Made by a program: the position numbers and the translations under genes. Below the pieces are notes generated by a model. That model worked only from the letters and a program-made list of their open reading frames with translations, searched no databases and was not told the origin of the DNA. Shown piece by piece: positions 25,408-34,329 of a stretch of 64,000 nucleotides of DNA. How positions within the stretch are numbered: position 1 is the first letter of the stretch; every line of letters starts with the position of its first letter. Source of the DNA: JAFAMS01 sp049520515 (lineage in GTDB: Bacteria > Vulcanimicrobiota > Vulcanimicrobiia > Vulcanimicrobiales > Vulcanimicrobiaceae); contig JBEKPS010000008.1 of the NCBI GenBank assembly GCA_049520515.1, forward strand, positions 124,001-188,000, in the 5' to 3' direction.

Positions 25408-26289
25408 ATGCCACAAGCCCTGATTTCCGTCGTCGTTCCGACTTACAACCGTCTTGAAACACTCCAGCACGTTATCCCGTCGCTGATGTCGCAGAGCATT
25501 GCGCCGGAGCGTTACGAAGTGATCGTTGCCGATTCGAATTCGACGGATGGAACGGCCGAGTATTTGGAACGCGAGCCGCGCGTCCGTCATCTACCGGGCG
25601 CGTACACGGGTCGCGCCGGTGCACGCAATGCGGGGATCGCCGCAGCTACCGGACGGATCATCCTTTTCAACGATAGCGATATCATCGCGTCACGCGATTT
25701 GCTTGAACGGCATCTGGCGCGTCACGAACGCGAACGATCCGCAGTCGTCGGACTCGAAGTCCAAGTGCGCTCGTACGACGAATTTCTCGCGAAGAGCGCA
25801 GCACCGCCCGCGCGCGACTCGCTGCATCCGCCCAATCGTAAGCGCCTTTCTTGGCTCTATTTTCTTACCGGCAACGCGTCGGTTCCCAAACGCGATCTCG
25901 ACGCGGTCGGAGGATTCGATGAGAGCTTCACGGGCTACGGGCACGAGGATCTCGAGCTTGGTTACCGCCTGGAAACGAGCGGCGTACGGATCGTCTACGA
26001 GCCGAAGGCCATCAGCTATCATCTGCAAGACGTCGGCTTTGAGGATCAGAAGTCGAAAATGGAGCTAGCCGGCCGTTCGACGGTGCGCTTCTACCGCAAG
26101 CACCCGGCATTTGTCGTCAAGCTACGATTGGGGATGACCCCGCTCTCGCTCGGCGTACACAGTCTGCTCGAGCGCACCCCCGCAATTCGGGATTGGCTGG
26201 ACCGGCGCTCCGCAACCTGGCCCTTGGCTCGAACGATTGCCTACCAATACCACTACGTCTCAGGGATAAAAGCCGCACTCAGTGAGTAA
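25408..26289 (+). CDS. family 2 glycosyltransferase
   Basis: 293-residue GT-A enzyme: LISVVVPTYNRLETLQHVIPSL, IVADSNSTDGT, GARNAGIAAATGRIILFNDSDI (metal site with NDSD rather than DDD) and GGFDESFTGYGHEDLELGYRL. Last glycosyltransferase of the block; its 3' end overlaps the aspS start by 8 nt, so LPS genes and aspS may be co-transcribed. Confidence 0.86.
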   Translation: MPQALISVVVPTYNRLETLQHVIPSLMSQSIAPERYEVIVADSNSTDGTAEYLEREPRVRHLPGAYTGRAGARNAGIAAATGRIILFNDSDIIASRDLLERHLARHERERSAVVGLEVQVRSYDEFLAKSAAPPARDSLHPPNRKRLSWLYFLTGNASVPKRDLDAVGGFDESFTGYGHEDLELGYRLETSGVRIVYEPKAISYHLQDVGFEDQKSKMELAGRSTVRFYRKHPAFVVKLRLGMTPLSLGVHSLLERTPAIRDWLDRRSATWPLARTIAYQYHYVSGIKAALSE

Positions 26290-28075
26290 ATTCGTCAAAC
26301 GCACCTGTGGCGCGCTGCGCGCCGCCGACATCGAAAAGCCCGTCGAGCTCAACGGTTGGGTTCATCGCCGCCGCGATCATGGTGGATTGATCTTTATCGA
26401 TCTGCGCGATCGCGACGGAATCACGCAAACGGTCTTCGATCCGGCCGATCCAACGACGTTTAGTTTAGCGGAGTCATTGCGGAGCGAAGACGTGGTGCGG
26501 GTGCGCGGCGCCGTACGCGCGCGTCCAGCCGGGACCGAGAACAAGAAATTACCGACGGGTGAAATCGAACTACCGGTCGCCGAGATTCACGTGTGGTCGC
26601 GTTCCGAGACGCCGCCCTTCCAGATCACGTCGGATGAACGCGTCGATGAAAGCCTGACGCTCAAGTATCGCTATCTCGATCTGCGCCGTCCGCGGATGCA
26701 GCACAACCTTACGGTGCGCCACAAGATCGTCAAAGCGATTCGCGATTTCTACGACTCGCGCGACTTTCTCGAGATCGAGACCCCGATGCTGATCAAAGCG
26801 ACACCGGAAGGCGCGCGCGATTATCTCGTTCCGAGCCGGCTCTATCACGGACAGTTCTATGCGCTGCCGCAATCGCCGCAGATGCTCAAGCAGATTTTGA
26901 TGATCGGTGGCGTCGGCCGGTATATGCAGATCGCCCGTTGCATGCGCGATGAAGATCAGCGCGCCGACCGGCAACCGGAGTTCACGCAGCTCGATGTCGA
27001 GATGTCCTTCGTCACCGAAGAAGACGTTCTCGAGACGATGGAATCGGCGATGAAGTACACGTGGAAGCACGCGCTCGGCATCGAGCTCGGCGAACGATTC
27101 CCGCGGCTCACGCACGCAGAAGCCATGCGACGCTTCGGCAGCGATAAGCCCGACTTGCGCTTCGATCTGGAGCTCGCCGACGTAACCGACGCCTTCGCAA
27201 GCTCCGAATTTAGCTTGTTCCGGACGCTCGCGGAACAGAACGGACAAGCTCGCAAGGGCAGCGTCATCGCCTTGCGTTATCCGGGCGGCGGCTCGCTCTC
27301 GCGACGTGATTTTGATGCTCTTGTCGAGACCGCGAAAACGCTGGGTGCAAAGGGGCTCGTGTGGATCGCCCTCGGCGCCGGTGAGACGCGTTCGTCGATA
27401 CAACGATTCATGACCGACACGCTCTCCGCAGATCTGCGCAAGCATACCGGCGCCGAGCAGGGAGACGCGATTCTGCTCGTCGGCGATGCGACGGACGAAG
27501 CACTGGTCGTCGCGGGACGGCTGCGCAACGAGATTGGCGAGCGCATCGGCGCGCGCGATCCCGCGAAGTTTGCGTTCTGCTGGGTCCTTGGATTCCCGTG
27601 GGCAGAGAAGGATCCCGAAACAGGCGAGATTGCACCATCGCACCATCCGTTTACGGCGCCGGCGCCCGGACAAGAACAGTTGATCGACACCGATCCCTTG
27701 GGCATGCGCGCGCAGCATTACGACATGGTGCTCAACGGTTATGAACTTGGCAGCGGCTCGATTCGCAACCACGATCCGAACGTGCAGCGCAAGATTTTCA
27801 AGATGCTCGGCATGGGAGAAGAAGAGATCAACGAGCGCTTCGGATTTTTCATCCGCGCACTCGACTTCGGTGCACCGCCGCACGGCGGTATGGCGCTCGG
27901 GATCGACCGCATCGCGATGCTTGCCTGCGGTGAGACGAGCATTCGCGACGTGATCGCGTTCCCGAAGAATCAGGGCGCTAGGGACTTGATGATGGAAGCG
28001 CCGGCCGGCGTCCCCGAAAAATCACTTCGCGAGCTTGGAATTACCGTGAAGGACGCTACTACGGCGCGATCTTGA
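26282..28075 (+). CDS. aspS: aspartyl-tRNA synthetase, probably non-discriminating
   Basis: Bacterial-type AspRS (597 residues): OB-fold anticodon domain, class II catalytic core with motif 2 in RCMRDEDQRADRQPEFTQLDVEMSF, an inserted GAD domain (about residues 285-420) and motif 3 in GMALGIDRIAML. His33 in RRRDHGG and a Gly in RPAGTEN match the His/Gly pair described for non-discriminating AspRS, as in Pseudomonas, which also makes Asp-tRNA-Asn for GatCAB. E. coli-type enzymes have Leu and Lys there. GTG start within the previous gene. Its end overlaps the opposed lipoprotein gene by 17 nt. Confidence 0.93.
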   Translation: MSKFVKRTCGALRAADIEKPVELNGWVHRRRDHGGLIFIDLRDRDGITQTVFDPADPTTFSLAESLRSEDVVRVRGAVRARPAGTENKKLPTGEIELPVAEIHVWSRSETPPFQITSDERVDESLTLKYRYLDLRRPRMQHNLTVRHKIVKAIRDFYDSRDFLEIETPMLIKATPEGARDYLVPSRLYHGQFYALPQSPQMLKQILMIGGVGRYMQIARCMRDEDQRADRQPEFTQLDVEMSFVTEEDVLETMESAMKYTWKHALGIELGERFPRLTHAEAMRRFGSDKPDLRFDLELADVTDAFASSEFSLFRTLAEQNGQARKGSVIALRYPGGGSLSRRDFDALVETAKTLGAKGLVWIALGAGETRSSIQRFMTDTLSADLRKHTGAEQGDAILLVGDATDEALVVAGRLRNEIGERIGARDPAKFAFCWVLGFPWAEKDPETGEIAPSHHPFTAPAPGQEQLIDTDPLGMRAQHYDMVLNGYELGSGSIRNHDPNVQRKIFKMLGMGEEEINERFGFFIRALDFGAPPHGGMALGIDRIAMLACGETSIRDVIAFPKNQGARDLMMEAPAGVPEKSLRELGITVKDATTARS

Positions 28076-29924
28076 TGATGGTGCTGGTCGGTCCCGAGAT
28101 TGGGGACCACGGTTCCTCGACGATCGTTCCTGGATAACCGGTTGGATCAACGACGTGCAGCATACCGTTAGATCCGTCGAGTACGTAGAGAATGCCGTCG
28201 GCTGCGACCGCCATACCGAACATGCCGAACGTGCTCACTGAATCGTTGCTGTTGCTGAGCCCGTAATCTTGTTCGGCGCTCGGCGAGCCGCCGGAGAGTG
28301 CAAAGACCGCAAGATTTGGATTTCCACCGGTTGCCGCTCCGACATATAAGCGAGTGCCGGTGCGATTCATCGCGATGCCCTTCGGGTTTGCTCCGCCGGT
28401 CGATTGCGGAACCGACCCGTTCGCGGTGACGACGCATCCGGCTGCGACGTTGAAGAGCTGCACCGCTGAACCTGGAACCTCGAGCGTGATAATATGCGCG
28501 CTGTCCGGAGTTACGAGGAGCTTTGCAGTAAACGTCGCCGATGTGAACCCAAGATCCGTCGACGTTCCGATCTTGTAGACATCGAAGCCGGTGTTGTCAC
28601 CGTAGCCTATGAGGTTCTGGCCGTAGACGGGACCATAAATGCACGCTCCCGCCGGATCGACCACCGGTTCCGGACCGTAATAACCGACGTTGTTAATGAG
28701 CGTCGAGAACGAGCCGCCGCCGGCGGGAACCAAGTAAAGGCCCGAACCCATCGTTGCGCCGCTACCTGGCTCCGGTACATTCGTCGGATTGGTTGGATTG
28801 AATTCGCCGACGTAGAGCGTGCTATTGGCAGCGTCGAGACCGACACCCATCTCGGTTGTCGAGATGCTCGGAAATCCCGTGATCGTCGACGTGACGACGG
28901 GTGCATCTTTGTGCGTCACGTCGACGACGGAGACCGTTGCGGTCGCCGGGTCTGCAACATATACCGTCGTAGCGGTTGCATTGACCGCGATATCAGAAAC
29001 GCCGCCCGGCGGATTCAATGATGAGATCAGGAAGTTCTGACGGGTTGGGCTGAAGATGCTCAGGGTTCCGTTTTGCGCGCTGCCGAGAAAGACGAAATAC
29101 GGCGCCGGCATCAGGGTCAGCGTCGTCAGTACGCTGTTCGTTGCGACGACGGTTGCGCGCAGCTCACCGCACGTTGCGTTGGGACACGTGCTCGGCGGCG
29201 AGCAGGTCGCGACCGTGCACGTCCCGGCGGCGAACTTGTACGAAACCTGATCGGTCGTCGATTGCACCGTCGTTGCGGCGCCCGCCGTCGCAGGCACGGT
29301 TGTCGTCGAATTGCCGGCATTGTCGATCGCGATTGGTGCGAAAGCGTCGCCGGCGGGAATCGTGTTTCCGTCGGCGTCCGCAAAGCTGCCGGAAAGATAG
29401 GCAGTTCCGGTCGCCGTCGTCCCGTTAAGAACGTCTTCGTCGGTTGCCACAATCGAGACCGAGCTATGCGACGGCGCGATGACAGCGCCGGTAACCACCG
29501 TGACGCTTGTGTTCGTCGGCGTAATCGTAGCGGTCGTCGAGCCGGTCGAAAGCAGATTCGCGTTTTGTGGAATCGCGCCGCTCACCGGCGCTTGATCGTA
29601 GGTGTTGACGGCGAACGTATTTGAACCGTACGGCACGCCGAGCGTGACGGAACATGTCGCTCCGGCCGTGCAGGCTTGGACGACGGGAGTACCTCCGTTC
29701 GCCGCGACCGAGACCGACTGCATCGAAGCGCTAATATATGCGGGATGCCGTTTTCCGCTCGCGGTCGCCGGACGCGCGCCGCCGATCGTGATCGTTACGC
29801 TTTGCACACCTTGAGCGTTTGTCGTCGTACCCGACGTGCTCGAGGAGTGCAATGGATTGCTGTTTCCGCCTCCGCCACAACCCGCGAGCGCGAGCGTGAG
29901 GATTGCAAAAACAAGCCGCTTCAT
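28059..29924 (-). CDS. beta-propeller (YVTN-like) lipoprotein
   Basis: 621-residue exported lipoprotein. The signal peptide MKRLVFAILTLALAGC ends in a lipobox (LAGC), followed by a Gly/Ser/Thr-rich linker. An Ig-like or bacterial-adhesin-like region (about 40-270) precedes a repeat region from about residue 285 with blades such as DIAVNATATTVYVADPATATVSVVD, GVGLDAANSTLYVGE and GIAMNRTGTRLYVGA, typical of YVTN/NHL propellers. Function unknown; probably a surface or periplasmic binding protein. The ATG overlaps the stop of the upstream secreted-protein gene (TAATG). Confidence 0.8.
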   Translation of the reverse strand: MKRLVFAILTLALAGCGGGGNSNPLHSSSTSGTTTNAQGVQSVTITIGGARPATASGKRHPAYISASMQSVSVAANGGTPVVQACTAGATCSVTLGVPYGSNTFAVNTYDQAPVSGAIPQNANLLSTGSTTATITPTNTSVTVVTGAVIAPSHSSVSIVATDEDVLNGTTATGTAYLSGSFADADGNTIPAGDAFAPIAIDNAGNSTTTVPATAGAATTVQSTTDQVSYKFAAGTCTVATCSPPSTCPNATCGELRATVVATNSVLTTLTLMPAPYFVFLGSAQNGTLSIFSPTRQNFLISSLNPPGGVSDIAVNATATTVYVADPATATVSVVDVTHKDAPVVTSTITGFPSISTTEMGVGLDAANSTLYVGEFNPTNPTNVPEPGSGATMGSGLYLVPAGGGSFSTLINNVGYYGPEPVVDPAGACIYGPVYGQNLIGYGDNTGFDVYKIGTSTDLGFTSATFTAKLLVTPDSAHIITLEVPGSAVQLFNVAAGCVVTANGSVPQSTGGANPKGIAMNRTGTRLYVGAATGGNPNLAVFALSGGSPSAEQDYGLSNSNDSVSTFGMFGMAVAADGILYVLDGSNGMLHVVDPTGYPGTIVEEPWSPISGPTSTIIKIAP

Positions 29925-30661
29925 TAGGGAACGCCTCCAAGTCGGTAGCGGTATTCGAATGTGACGGCTCCGCCGACGTTGCGGTCGACGAGCGAACCGT
30001 TGTTCGTGTTGCGCGTGTGATAATTGAGTCCGGCGACGCCGAGCAGCATCGTCGTGCGTGCGTGAGTCCAGCCGTACGACGCGGTGTAGTAGATCTCCGC
30101 ACCCTGCTCCGGTTCCGTCGGCTGCGCGACGCCGGCGGCATCGAAGACGGAGAGATTCGTCCGCACGTTTGGAAGCACGTAGGTCGTCAACTCGATGAAA
30201 TGATGACTCGGGAGCGGCAGCGTTGAGCCCGCCGCATAGATGATGTTCGTGAGATGCGCGTTGTTCGTGCTGCCGTCGTTACCGTTGAAGTTGCGCAGAT
30301 TGATCCACTGCGAGCCGACGCCGAGGCGGAAACGGCGGCTTGGATCGACGTTCACCATGAGCAGCGCGTCGAGCAAGCTGATCGTCGCCGATGAGCGCCC
30401 GAACGGGCCACTAGCCCCTACGCCGGTTGCCGTGATCGAGGGAACGCCTTCGACGTGCAGCTCGATGTTGTTGATGTACTGCGTGGCTTCGATCAACGCC
30501 GCCGGGGCAACGCCGTTGACCGGTGTCGGATTGCCGGCACCGACATGCTGTCCGTACGCGACCGCGGCGAGCGCACCGATATCGGTTTCGCTGTCGGCGA
30601 GCGCCGGCGCTGTGGTGAACGAAAACGCAATCAGTAATAAGGTTACAATCAGCTTGCGCAT
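29924..30661 (-). CDS. secreted or outer-membrane protein of unknown function
   Basis: 245 residues starting with a Sec signal peptide MRKLIVTLLLIAFSFTTAPALA, cleavage predicted before DSETD. The mature part is rich in alternating polar and aromatic segments (RFRLGVGSQWINLRNF, TNNAHLTNIIYAAG, AEIYYTASYGWTHARTTMLLG, VTFEYRYRLG), which would suit an outer-membrane beta-barrel, but I recognise no family and the C-terminus lacks the classic terminal Phe. The ATG lies inside the udg 3' end (13-nt overlap), so the order is udg, this gene, lipoprotein. A longer in-frame extension upstream overlaps udg and is discounted. Confidence 0.7.
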   Translation of the reverse strand: MRKLIVTLLLIAFSFTTAPALADSETDIGALAAVAYGQHVGAGNPTPVNGVAPAALIEATQYINNIELHVEGVPSITATGVGASGPFGRSSATISLLDALLMVNVDPSRRFRLGVGSQWINLRNFNGNDGSTNNAHLTNIIYAAGSTLPLPSHHFIELTTYVLPNVRTNLSVFDAAGVAQPTEPEQGAEIYYTASYGWTHARTTMLLGVAGLNYHTRNTNNGSLVDRNVGGAVTFEYRYRLGGVP

Positions 30662-31368
30662 ACGAGCTCCCGTGCGCGTACGAAAATCCGGTCGAGCATC
30701 GGTTCGGTGAGTTTTCGGGTGTTGGTGTTTTGCCGGCTGGGATGATACGACGCTAAAACCAAGACTTCGCGTCCTTTCGGAGTTTGCATGCGCGTTTCGG
30801 CACCGTGTTTGAACGGGGCGCGCGGCGTTACGTAGGTGTGTTCTTCGCGCAGCAGCGCGTGCACCGAATCGTCCGCGATTTTGCCGAGCGTGATGACGAC
30901 ACGCGGACGCAGCACCTCGTACTCGCCGCGTAAGTAGTCGAAGCAGCGGCGGCGCTGCTCGGGTGTCGGTTTGTTCTGCGGCGGCGCACAACGGATTGCG
31001 GCCGTAATGTACGCATCGGTCAAGCGCAAACCGTCGTCGCGATCGAGCGACTGCGGCTGATTCGCAAAACCGGCGCGGAACATCGCGCGGTAGAGCCATT
31101 CGCCGGACGCATCGCCGGTGAACGGCCGTCCTGTCCGGTTCGAGCCATGTGCTCCCGGCGCCAATCCGACGATCAGAACGCGCGCCTTACGGTCACCCCA
31201 GCCCGGAACAGGGCGCCCCCAGTACTCGAAGTCGCGGTGCGCACGTTTCTTCTCGCGCGCGACGTTCGCGCAGTAGCGCCGCAGCTCGGGACACCGGCGG
31301 CACTCGACGACGCTGCGCTCGAGCGCGCTGAGGGTCGTGGAAAGTATTTGACGGATCGGCGAGCGCGT
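30649..31368 (-). CDS. family 5 uracil-DNA glycosylase (UDGb), non-canonical start
   Basis: DNA-repair glycosylase removing uracil and other deaminated bases. The N-terminal iron-sulfur Cys cluster (VECRRCPELRRYC), the YWGRPVPGWGD segment, motif GLAPGAHGSNRTGRPFTGD and the second motif SYHPSRQNTNTRKLT identify UDGb. The N-terminal region is conserved, yet between an in-frame TAA and a TTG at 31164 (already inside the first motif) there is no ATG, GTG, TTG or CTG. ACG 31368 has GGAGGG 9 nt upstream; ATC 31356, ATA 31347 and ACG 31338 are alternatives. With ACG 31368 the protein has 239 residues. Confidence 0.87.
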   Translation of the reverse strand, partial: TRSPIRQILSTTLSALERSVVECRRCPELRRYCANVAREKKRAHRDFEYWGRPVPGWGDRKARVLIVGLAPGAHGSNRTGRPFTGDASGEWLYRAMFRAGFANQPQSLDRDDGLRLTDAYITAAIRCAPPQNKPTPEQRRRCFDYLRGEYEVLRPRVVITLGKIADDSVHALLREEHTYVTPRAPFKHGAETRMQTPKGREVLVLASYHPSRQNTNTRKLTEPMLDRIFVRARELVCAS

Positions 31369-31383
31369 GGGAACATTCCCTCC

Positions 31384-32640
31384 ATGGCCGCTGCAGCGAC
31401 GCTCTTAGCGCCGTCCTCACAGTCGCGTCCCCTTGATCGCCGTGGGATAGGCTTCCTCGTCGCGGCGCACGCTTTCAATGACATGAACCAGTCGATCGTT
31501 CCGGCGATCCTGCCGTTCTTGATCGCGCAGCGGCATCTCTCGTACGCGGCCGCGGCGAGTCTCGTCCTTTCATTGACGATTGCTTCGTCCGTCATCCAAC
31601 CGTTGTTCGGCTTCATCACGGATAAGCGCTCGATCCCATGGCTGATTCCGGCAGCGCTCTTGTGCGGGATGTCGGGGACAGTGCTGCTCGGTTTCGCCCC
31701 GACCTACATGTTGCTGCTCGTCGCGACGCTCGTTGCGGGTATCGGCAGCGCGGCATTTCATCCCGAAGCGGCACGCGCGGCGAATATGCTGTCCGGCTCG
31801 AAGCGGTCTACCGGTATGGGATTCTTTGGTCTGGGTGGCAACATTGGTTTTGCTGCGGGGCCGATTCTCGTCACGCCGGCAATTCTCGTGATGGGTTTGC
31901 ACGGAACGGGATTGATCATGATCCCAGGCGTGCTCTACGCGCTGTTCTTTGCATTCGTCGAGATGCGCCGCTTCGCGTCGCTGCGCGAGGCGCCGAAGAA
32001 ATTCGCATCATCGAGCGAGCGGGGTGACCGTTGGGGCGCATTCGCACTGCTAACTACGACGATCGTGATGCGTTCAGTCGTCTTTTTCGGCATACTGACA
32101 TTTACGCCGCTGTTTTGCATCGCGGTTCTGGGTGCAACGAAAGCGCAAGCGAATGCCGTGCTTGCAATGACGCTGATTGCAGCCGCGACCGGTGTGATCA
32201 CCGGCGGACGCCTCGGCGATCGCGTCGATCGTCGCAGGCTCATCATGATCTCAATGGCTGCAGCTGCGACGCTCGTGGCGATCATTGGGCTCGTGGCCGG
32301 CGCCGGCGCATCGCTCGTCGAGGTCGCGCTCTTGTTCATCGTCCTCGGCTTTTTGATGCAGCTCAGTCAGAGCGTGACGATCGTGCTCGGCCAGGACTAC
32401 CTGCCGACGCGCATCGGCACCGCATCCGGCGTGACGCTTGGACTGGCGATTTCGATGGGTGGATTTGCGATGCCGTTCCTTGGACGGCTCGGTGATACAC
32501 ACGGGTTGACGCCGGTTCTCTTCGCGATCGGCGGCTTCGCACTCGCGGCATTGATCGCGGCGGCATTTCTTCCGCCGATCTCCAAGGCGAAGAGCGAAGT
32601 CGCGACGCTCACCGCACAAGCCACAGCCACAAGCACGTAA
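31384..32640 (+). CDS. major facilitator superfamily transporter (fosmidomycin-resistance-like)
   Basis: 418-residue MFS permease with 12 likely helices. It begins near DRRGIGFLVAAHAFNDMNQSIVPAILPFL, the 'HxxNDxxxxxxPxxLP' type of N-terminus known from Fsr-like transporters, and has the A-motif region GFITDKRSIPWLI between helices 2 and 3 and GGRLGDRVDRRRLI in the second half. Substrate unknown. The ATG lies 15 nt from the proposed udg start on the other strand. TTGACG, 17 nt, GAACAT upstream could be a promoter ending 7 nt before the ATG, which is weak evidence for a leaderless mRNA. The end overlaps the opposed permease gene by 32 nt. Confidence 0.8.
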   Translation: MAAAATLLAPSSQSRPLDRRGIGFLVAAHAFNDMNQSIVPAILPFLIAQRHLSYAAAASLVLSLTIASSVIQPLFGFITDKRSIPWLIPAALLCGMSGTVLLGFAPTYMLLLVATLVAGIGSAAFHPEAARAANMLSGSKRSTGMGFFGLGGNIGFAAGPILVTPAILVMGLHGTGLIMIPGVLYALFFAFVEMRRFASLREAPKKFASSSERGDRWGAFALLTTTIVMRSVVFFGILTFTPLFCIAVLGATKAQANAVLAMTLIAAATGVITGGRLGDRVDRRRLIMISMAAAATLVAIIGLVAGAGASLVEVALLFIVLGFLMQLSQSVTIVLGQDYLPTRIGTASGVTLGLAISMGGFAMPFLGRLGDTHGLTPVLFAIGGFALAALIAAAFLPPISKAKSEVATLTAQATATST

Positions 32641-33790
32641 ACAGGAGCGTCGGCGGGACGACGCAGAGCCCGAGCCGCGCGTATTCACGCCTGCTTACGT
32701 GAAGCCCGCGCTCACGCACGATCGAGAGCCACAAAATCGTCGCGAGCGAACCGGTCGTCGACAGGTTGGGACCTACATCTGCGCCGGCAATCAGCGGATA
32801 TGCGAGAGAGTGTCCTGCTTGGGCGACGATCGTCCCCGACAATGCTGCAACGGGAAGATTGTTGATCAGATTCGATGCGAGTGCTGCACCGAACGCGGCA
32901 CTGAGAATCTCGCCGAATGCACCAGAGTGTGCGGCATCGTGGAGCCCGCGCAGGACCCAAACGATCGCGCCCTGATGCTCGACGGCATCGAGCAATACGA
33001 AGAGACCGCACAAGAGAACGAGAGTCGTCCAACTGACGCGGGCGATGACGATGCGCGGATTTGCACGTGCAGAGGCGAGAACGATAACTGCGCCGAGCGC
33101 GGCCGTGGGACCCAAGCTGATGTCGAAGCCGACGGCGAGGAAATACAACAGCGCGACGATCGCCATCGCGATAAGAACGTTGCGCGTTCGCGGATCCAGC
33201 GGCGGCGGAAGCGGGAGTTCGTAATCTCCCTCGAGCGCTCGGCGGAAGATGAAACGAAAGATGGCGAGATTTAGCGCGACTGCGACGAGCATCGGGATCG
33301 TGAGATGTAGCATGAACGAAATGAGCTCGGGACGAGGCAGCACCAGGATATTGGCCGGATTCGAAAACGGAAATCCGAACGAGGCCGTGTCGGCAACGAA
33401 CGTGCACGCATACAGAAACGGAAGCACACTCAGCCCGCATCCGGAGACGGCGCGGTAGACGATCGGCGTGAAGACGACCGCGGTCGTGTCGTTCGACATC
33501 ACGATTGTCAGCAGCGCGCCGCCGAGAAAGAGATACGAGAAGAGCTTGGCTCGCGAGCCCTTCGCGTGCGCGACGATTATCCCGGCGATCCAACCGAAGA
33601 GGCCGCTTTCGTCTGCTGCCGCCGAGATCGCCATCAGCGCTGCGATGAATAGAAGGACGTTCCAGTTCGACGTAATCGACAGGACAGCGGCCGGTAACGA
33701 TTCGGTCTTCAGTGCAACGAGCACGAGTGCGCCACCCACCGGCCAAATCCAGGCTGGAATCCGGCGCGGTCCCAGTGCAACGAGCAGCAT
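32609..33790 (-). CDS. ArsB/SLC13-type anion permease
   Basis: 393-residue membrane protein of the ion-transporter superfamily (ArsB/CitM/NhaD). About eleven helices are visible. Signatures are LLFIAALMAISAAADESGLFGW, the conserved MSNDTTAVVFTPIVY after the first half, and SNLINNLPVAALSGT in the second half. Arsenite, other oxyanions or dicarboxylates are possible substrates; no arsenic regulator or reductase is adjacent. The ATG at 33790 may not be the true start: in-frame codons upstream encode a hydrophobic continuation (AGVVLAIALGA) reachable only from ATT 33832 or ATC 33826, inside the trmL end. Confidence 0.8.
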   Translation of the reverse strand: MLLVALGPRRIPAWIWPVGGALVLVALKTESLPAAVLSITSNWNVLLFIAALMAISAAADESGLFGWIAGIIVAHAKGSRAKLFSYLFLGGALLTIVMSNDTTAVVFTPIVYRAVSGCGLSVLPFLYACTFVADTASFGFPFSNPANILVLPRPELISFMLHLTIPMLVAVALNLAIFRFIFRRALEGDYELPLPPPLDPRTRNVLIAMAIVALLYFLAVGFDISLGPTAALGAVIVLASARANPRIVIARVSWTTLVLLCGLFVLLDAVEHQGAIVWVLRGLHDAAHSGAFGEILSAAFGAALASNLINNLPVAALSGTIVAQAGHSLAYPLIAGADVGPNLSTTGSLATILWLSIVRERGLHVSRREYARLGLCVVPPTLLFTCLWLWLVR

Positions 33791-33813
33791 CGCGCCGAGC
33801 GCGATTGCGAGAA

Positions 33814-34329
33814 CTACTCCAGCGATGGGAATCCGAGACGCGCGAGTGCGGCGTAGGTTACGATGCCGACCGTCGTCGAGAGATTCAAGCTGCGCACGGT
33901 CCCGGTGCGCATCGGTACGCCGATGACGCGCTCGCGTTCACGCTCCAAAAGGTCGCGCGGTAAACCTTTGGTCTCGGTTCCGAAGATCAGCGCGTCGCCG
34001 AGGTTATAGGGGGCCTGATCGTAGCGCTGCGGCGCGCGTGTTTCAACGAACCAGCGCGGCGGCGTTGTGCTTGCGAGATAGGCGTCGAGCGAATCGTGAA
34101 CCACGACACGGACGTGTTCCCAATAATCGAGCCCGGCACGCTTGAGCTCGCGGTCGTCGATCGAGAAACCGAGCGGCTCGACCAAGTGCAGCGCGCAGCC
34201 GGTCGCCGCGCACAGTCGCGCGACATTTCCCGTATTGGGTGGAATCAGCGGCTCGACGAGCACGATGTGCAACGGCGCAGCAGCGACGTCGCCGTTTGAG
34301 ACGACGCGTCCCTGCGGCTGCGCCGTCAC
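33814..34329 (-). CDS. trmL: tRNA 2'-O-methyltransferase TrmL (SPOUT family)
   Basis: 171-residue SPOUT methyltransferase that methylates the wobble-position ribose of some tRNA-Leu. Motifs: LVEPLIPPNTGNVARLCAATG, IFGTETKGLP and the knot-forming end PMRTGTVRSLNLSTTVGIVTYAAL. GTG start overlaps the stop of the upstream C39-like gene (GTGA). Assignment to TrmL rather than another SPOUT member rests on length and these motifs. Confidence 0.88.
   Translation of the reverse strand: MTAQPQGRVVSNGDVAAAPLHIVLVEPLIPPNTGNVARLCAATGCALHLVEPLGFSIDDRELKRAGLDYWEHVRVVVHDSLDAYLASTTPPRWFVETRAPQRYDQAPYNLGDALIFGTETKGLPRDLLERERERVIGVPMRTGTVRSLNLSTTVGIVTYAALARLGFPSLE

Noticed and set aside
26570..27883. 437-residue open frame antisense to aspS
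   Set aside because: Arg/His/Leu-rich with no motif, fully inside a clear synthetase gene; a GC-rich shadow frame.
31147..31383. N-terminal extension of the MFS transporter
   Set aside because: This stretch encodes the conserved UDGb N-terminus on the other strand.
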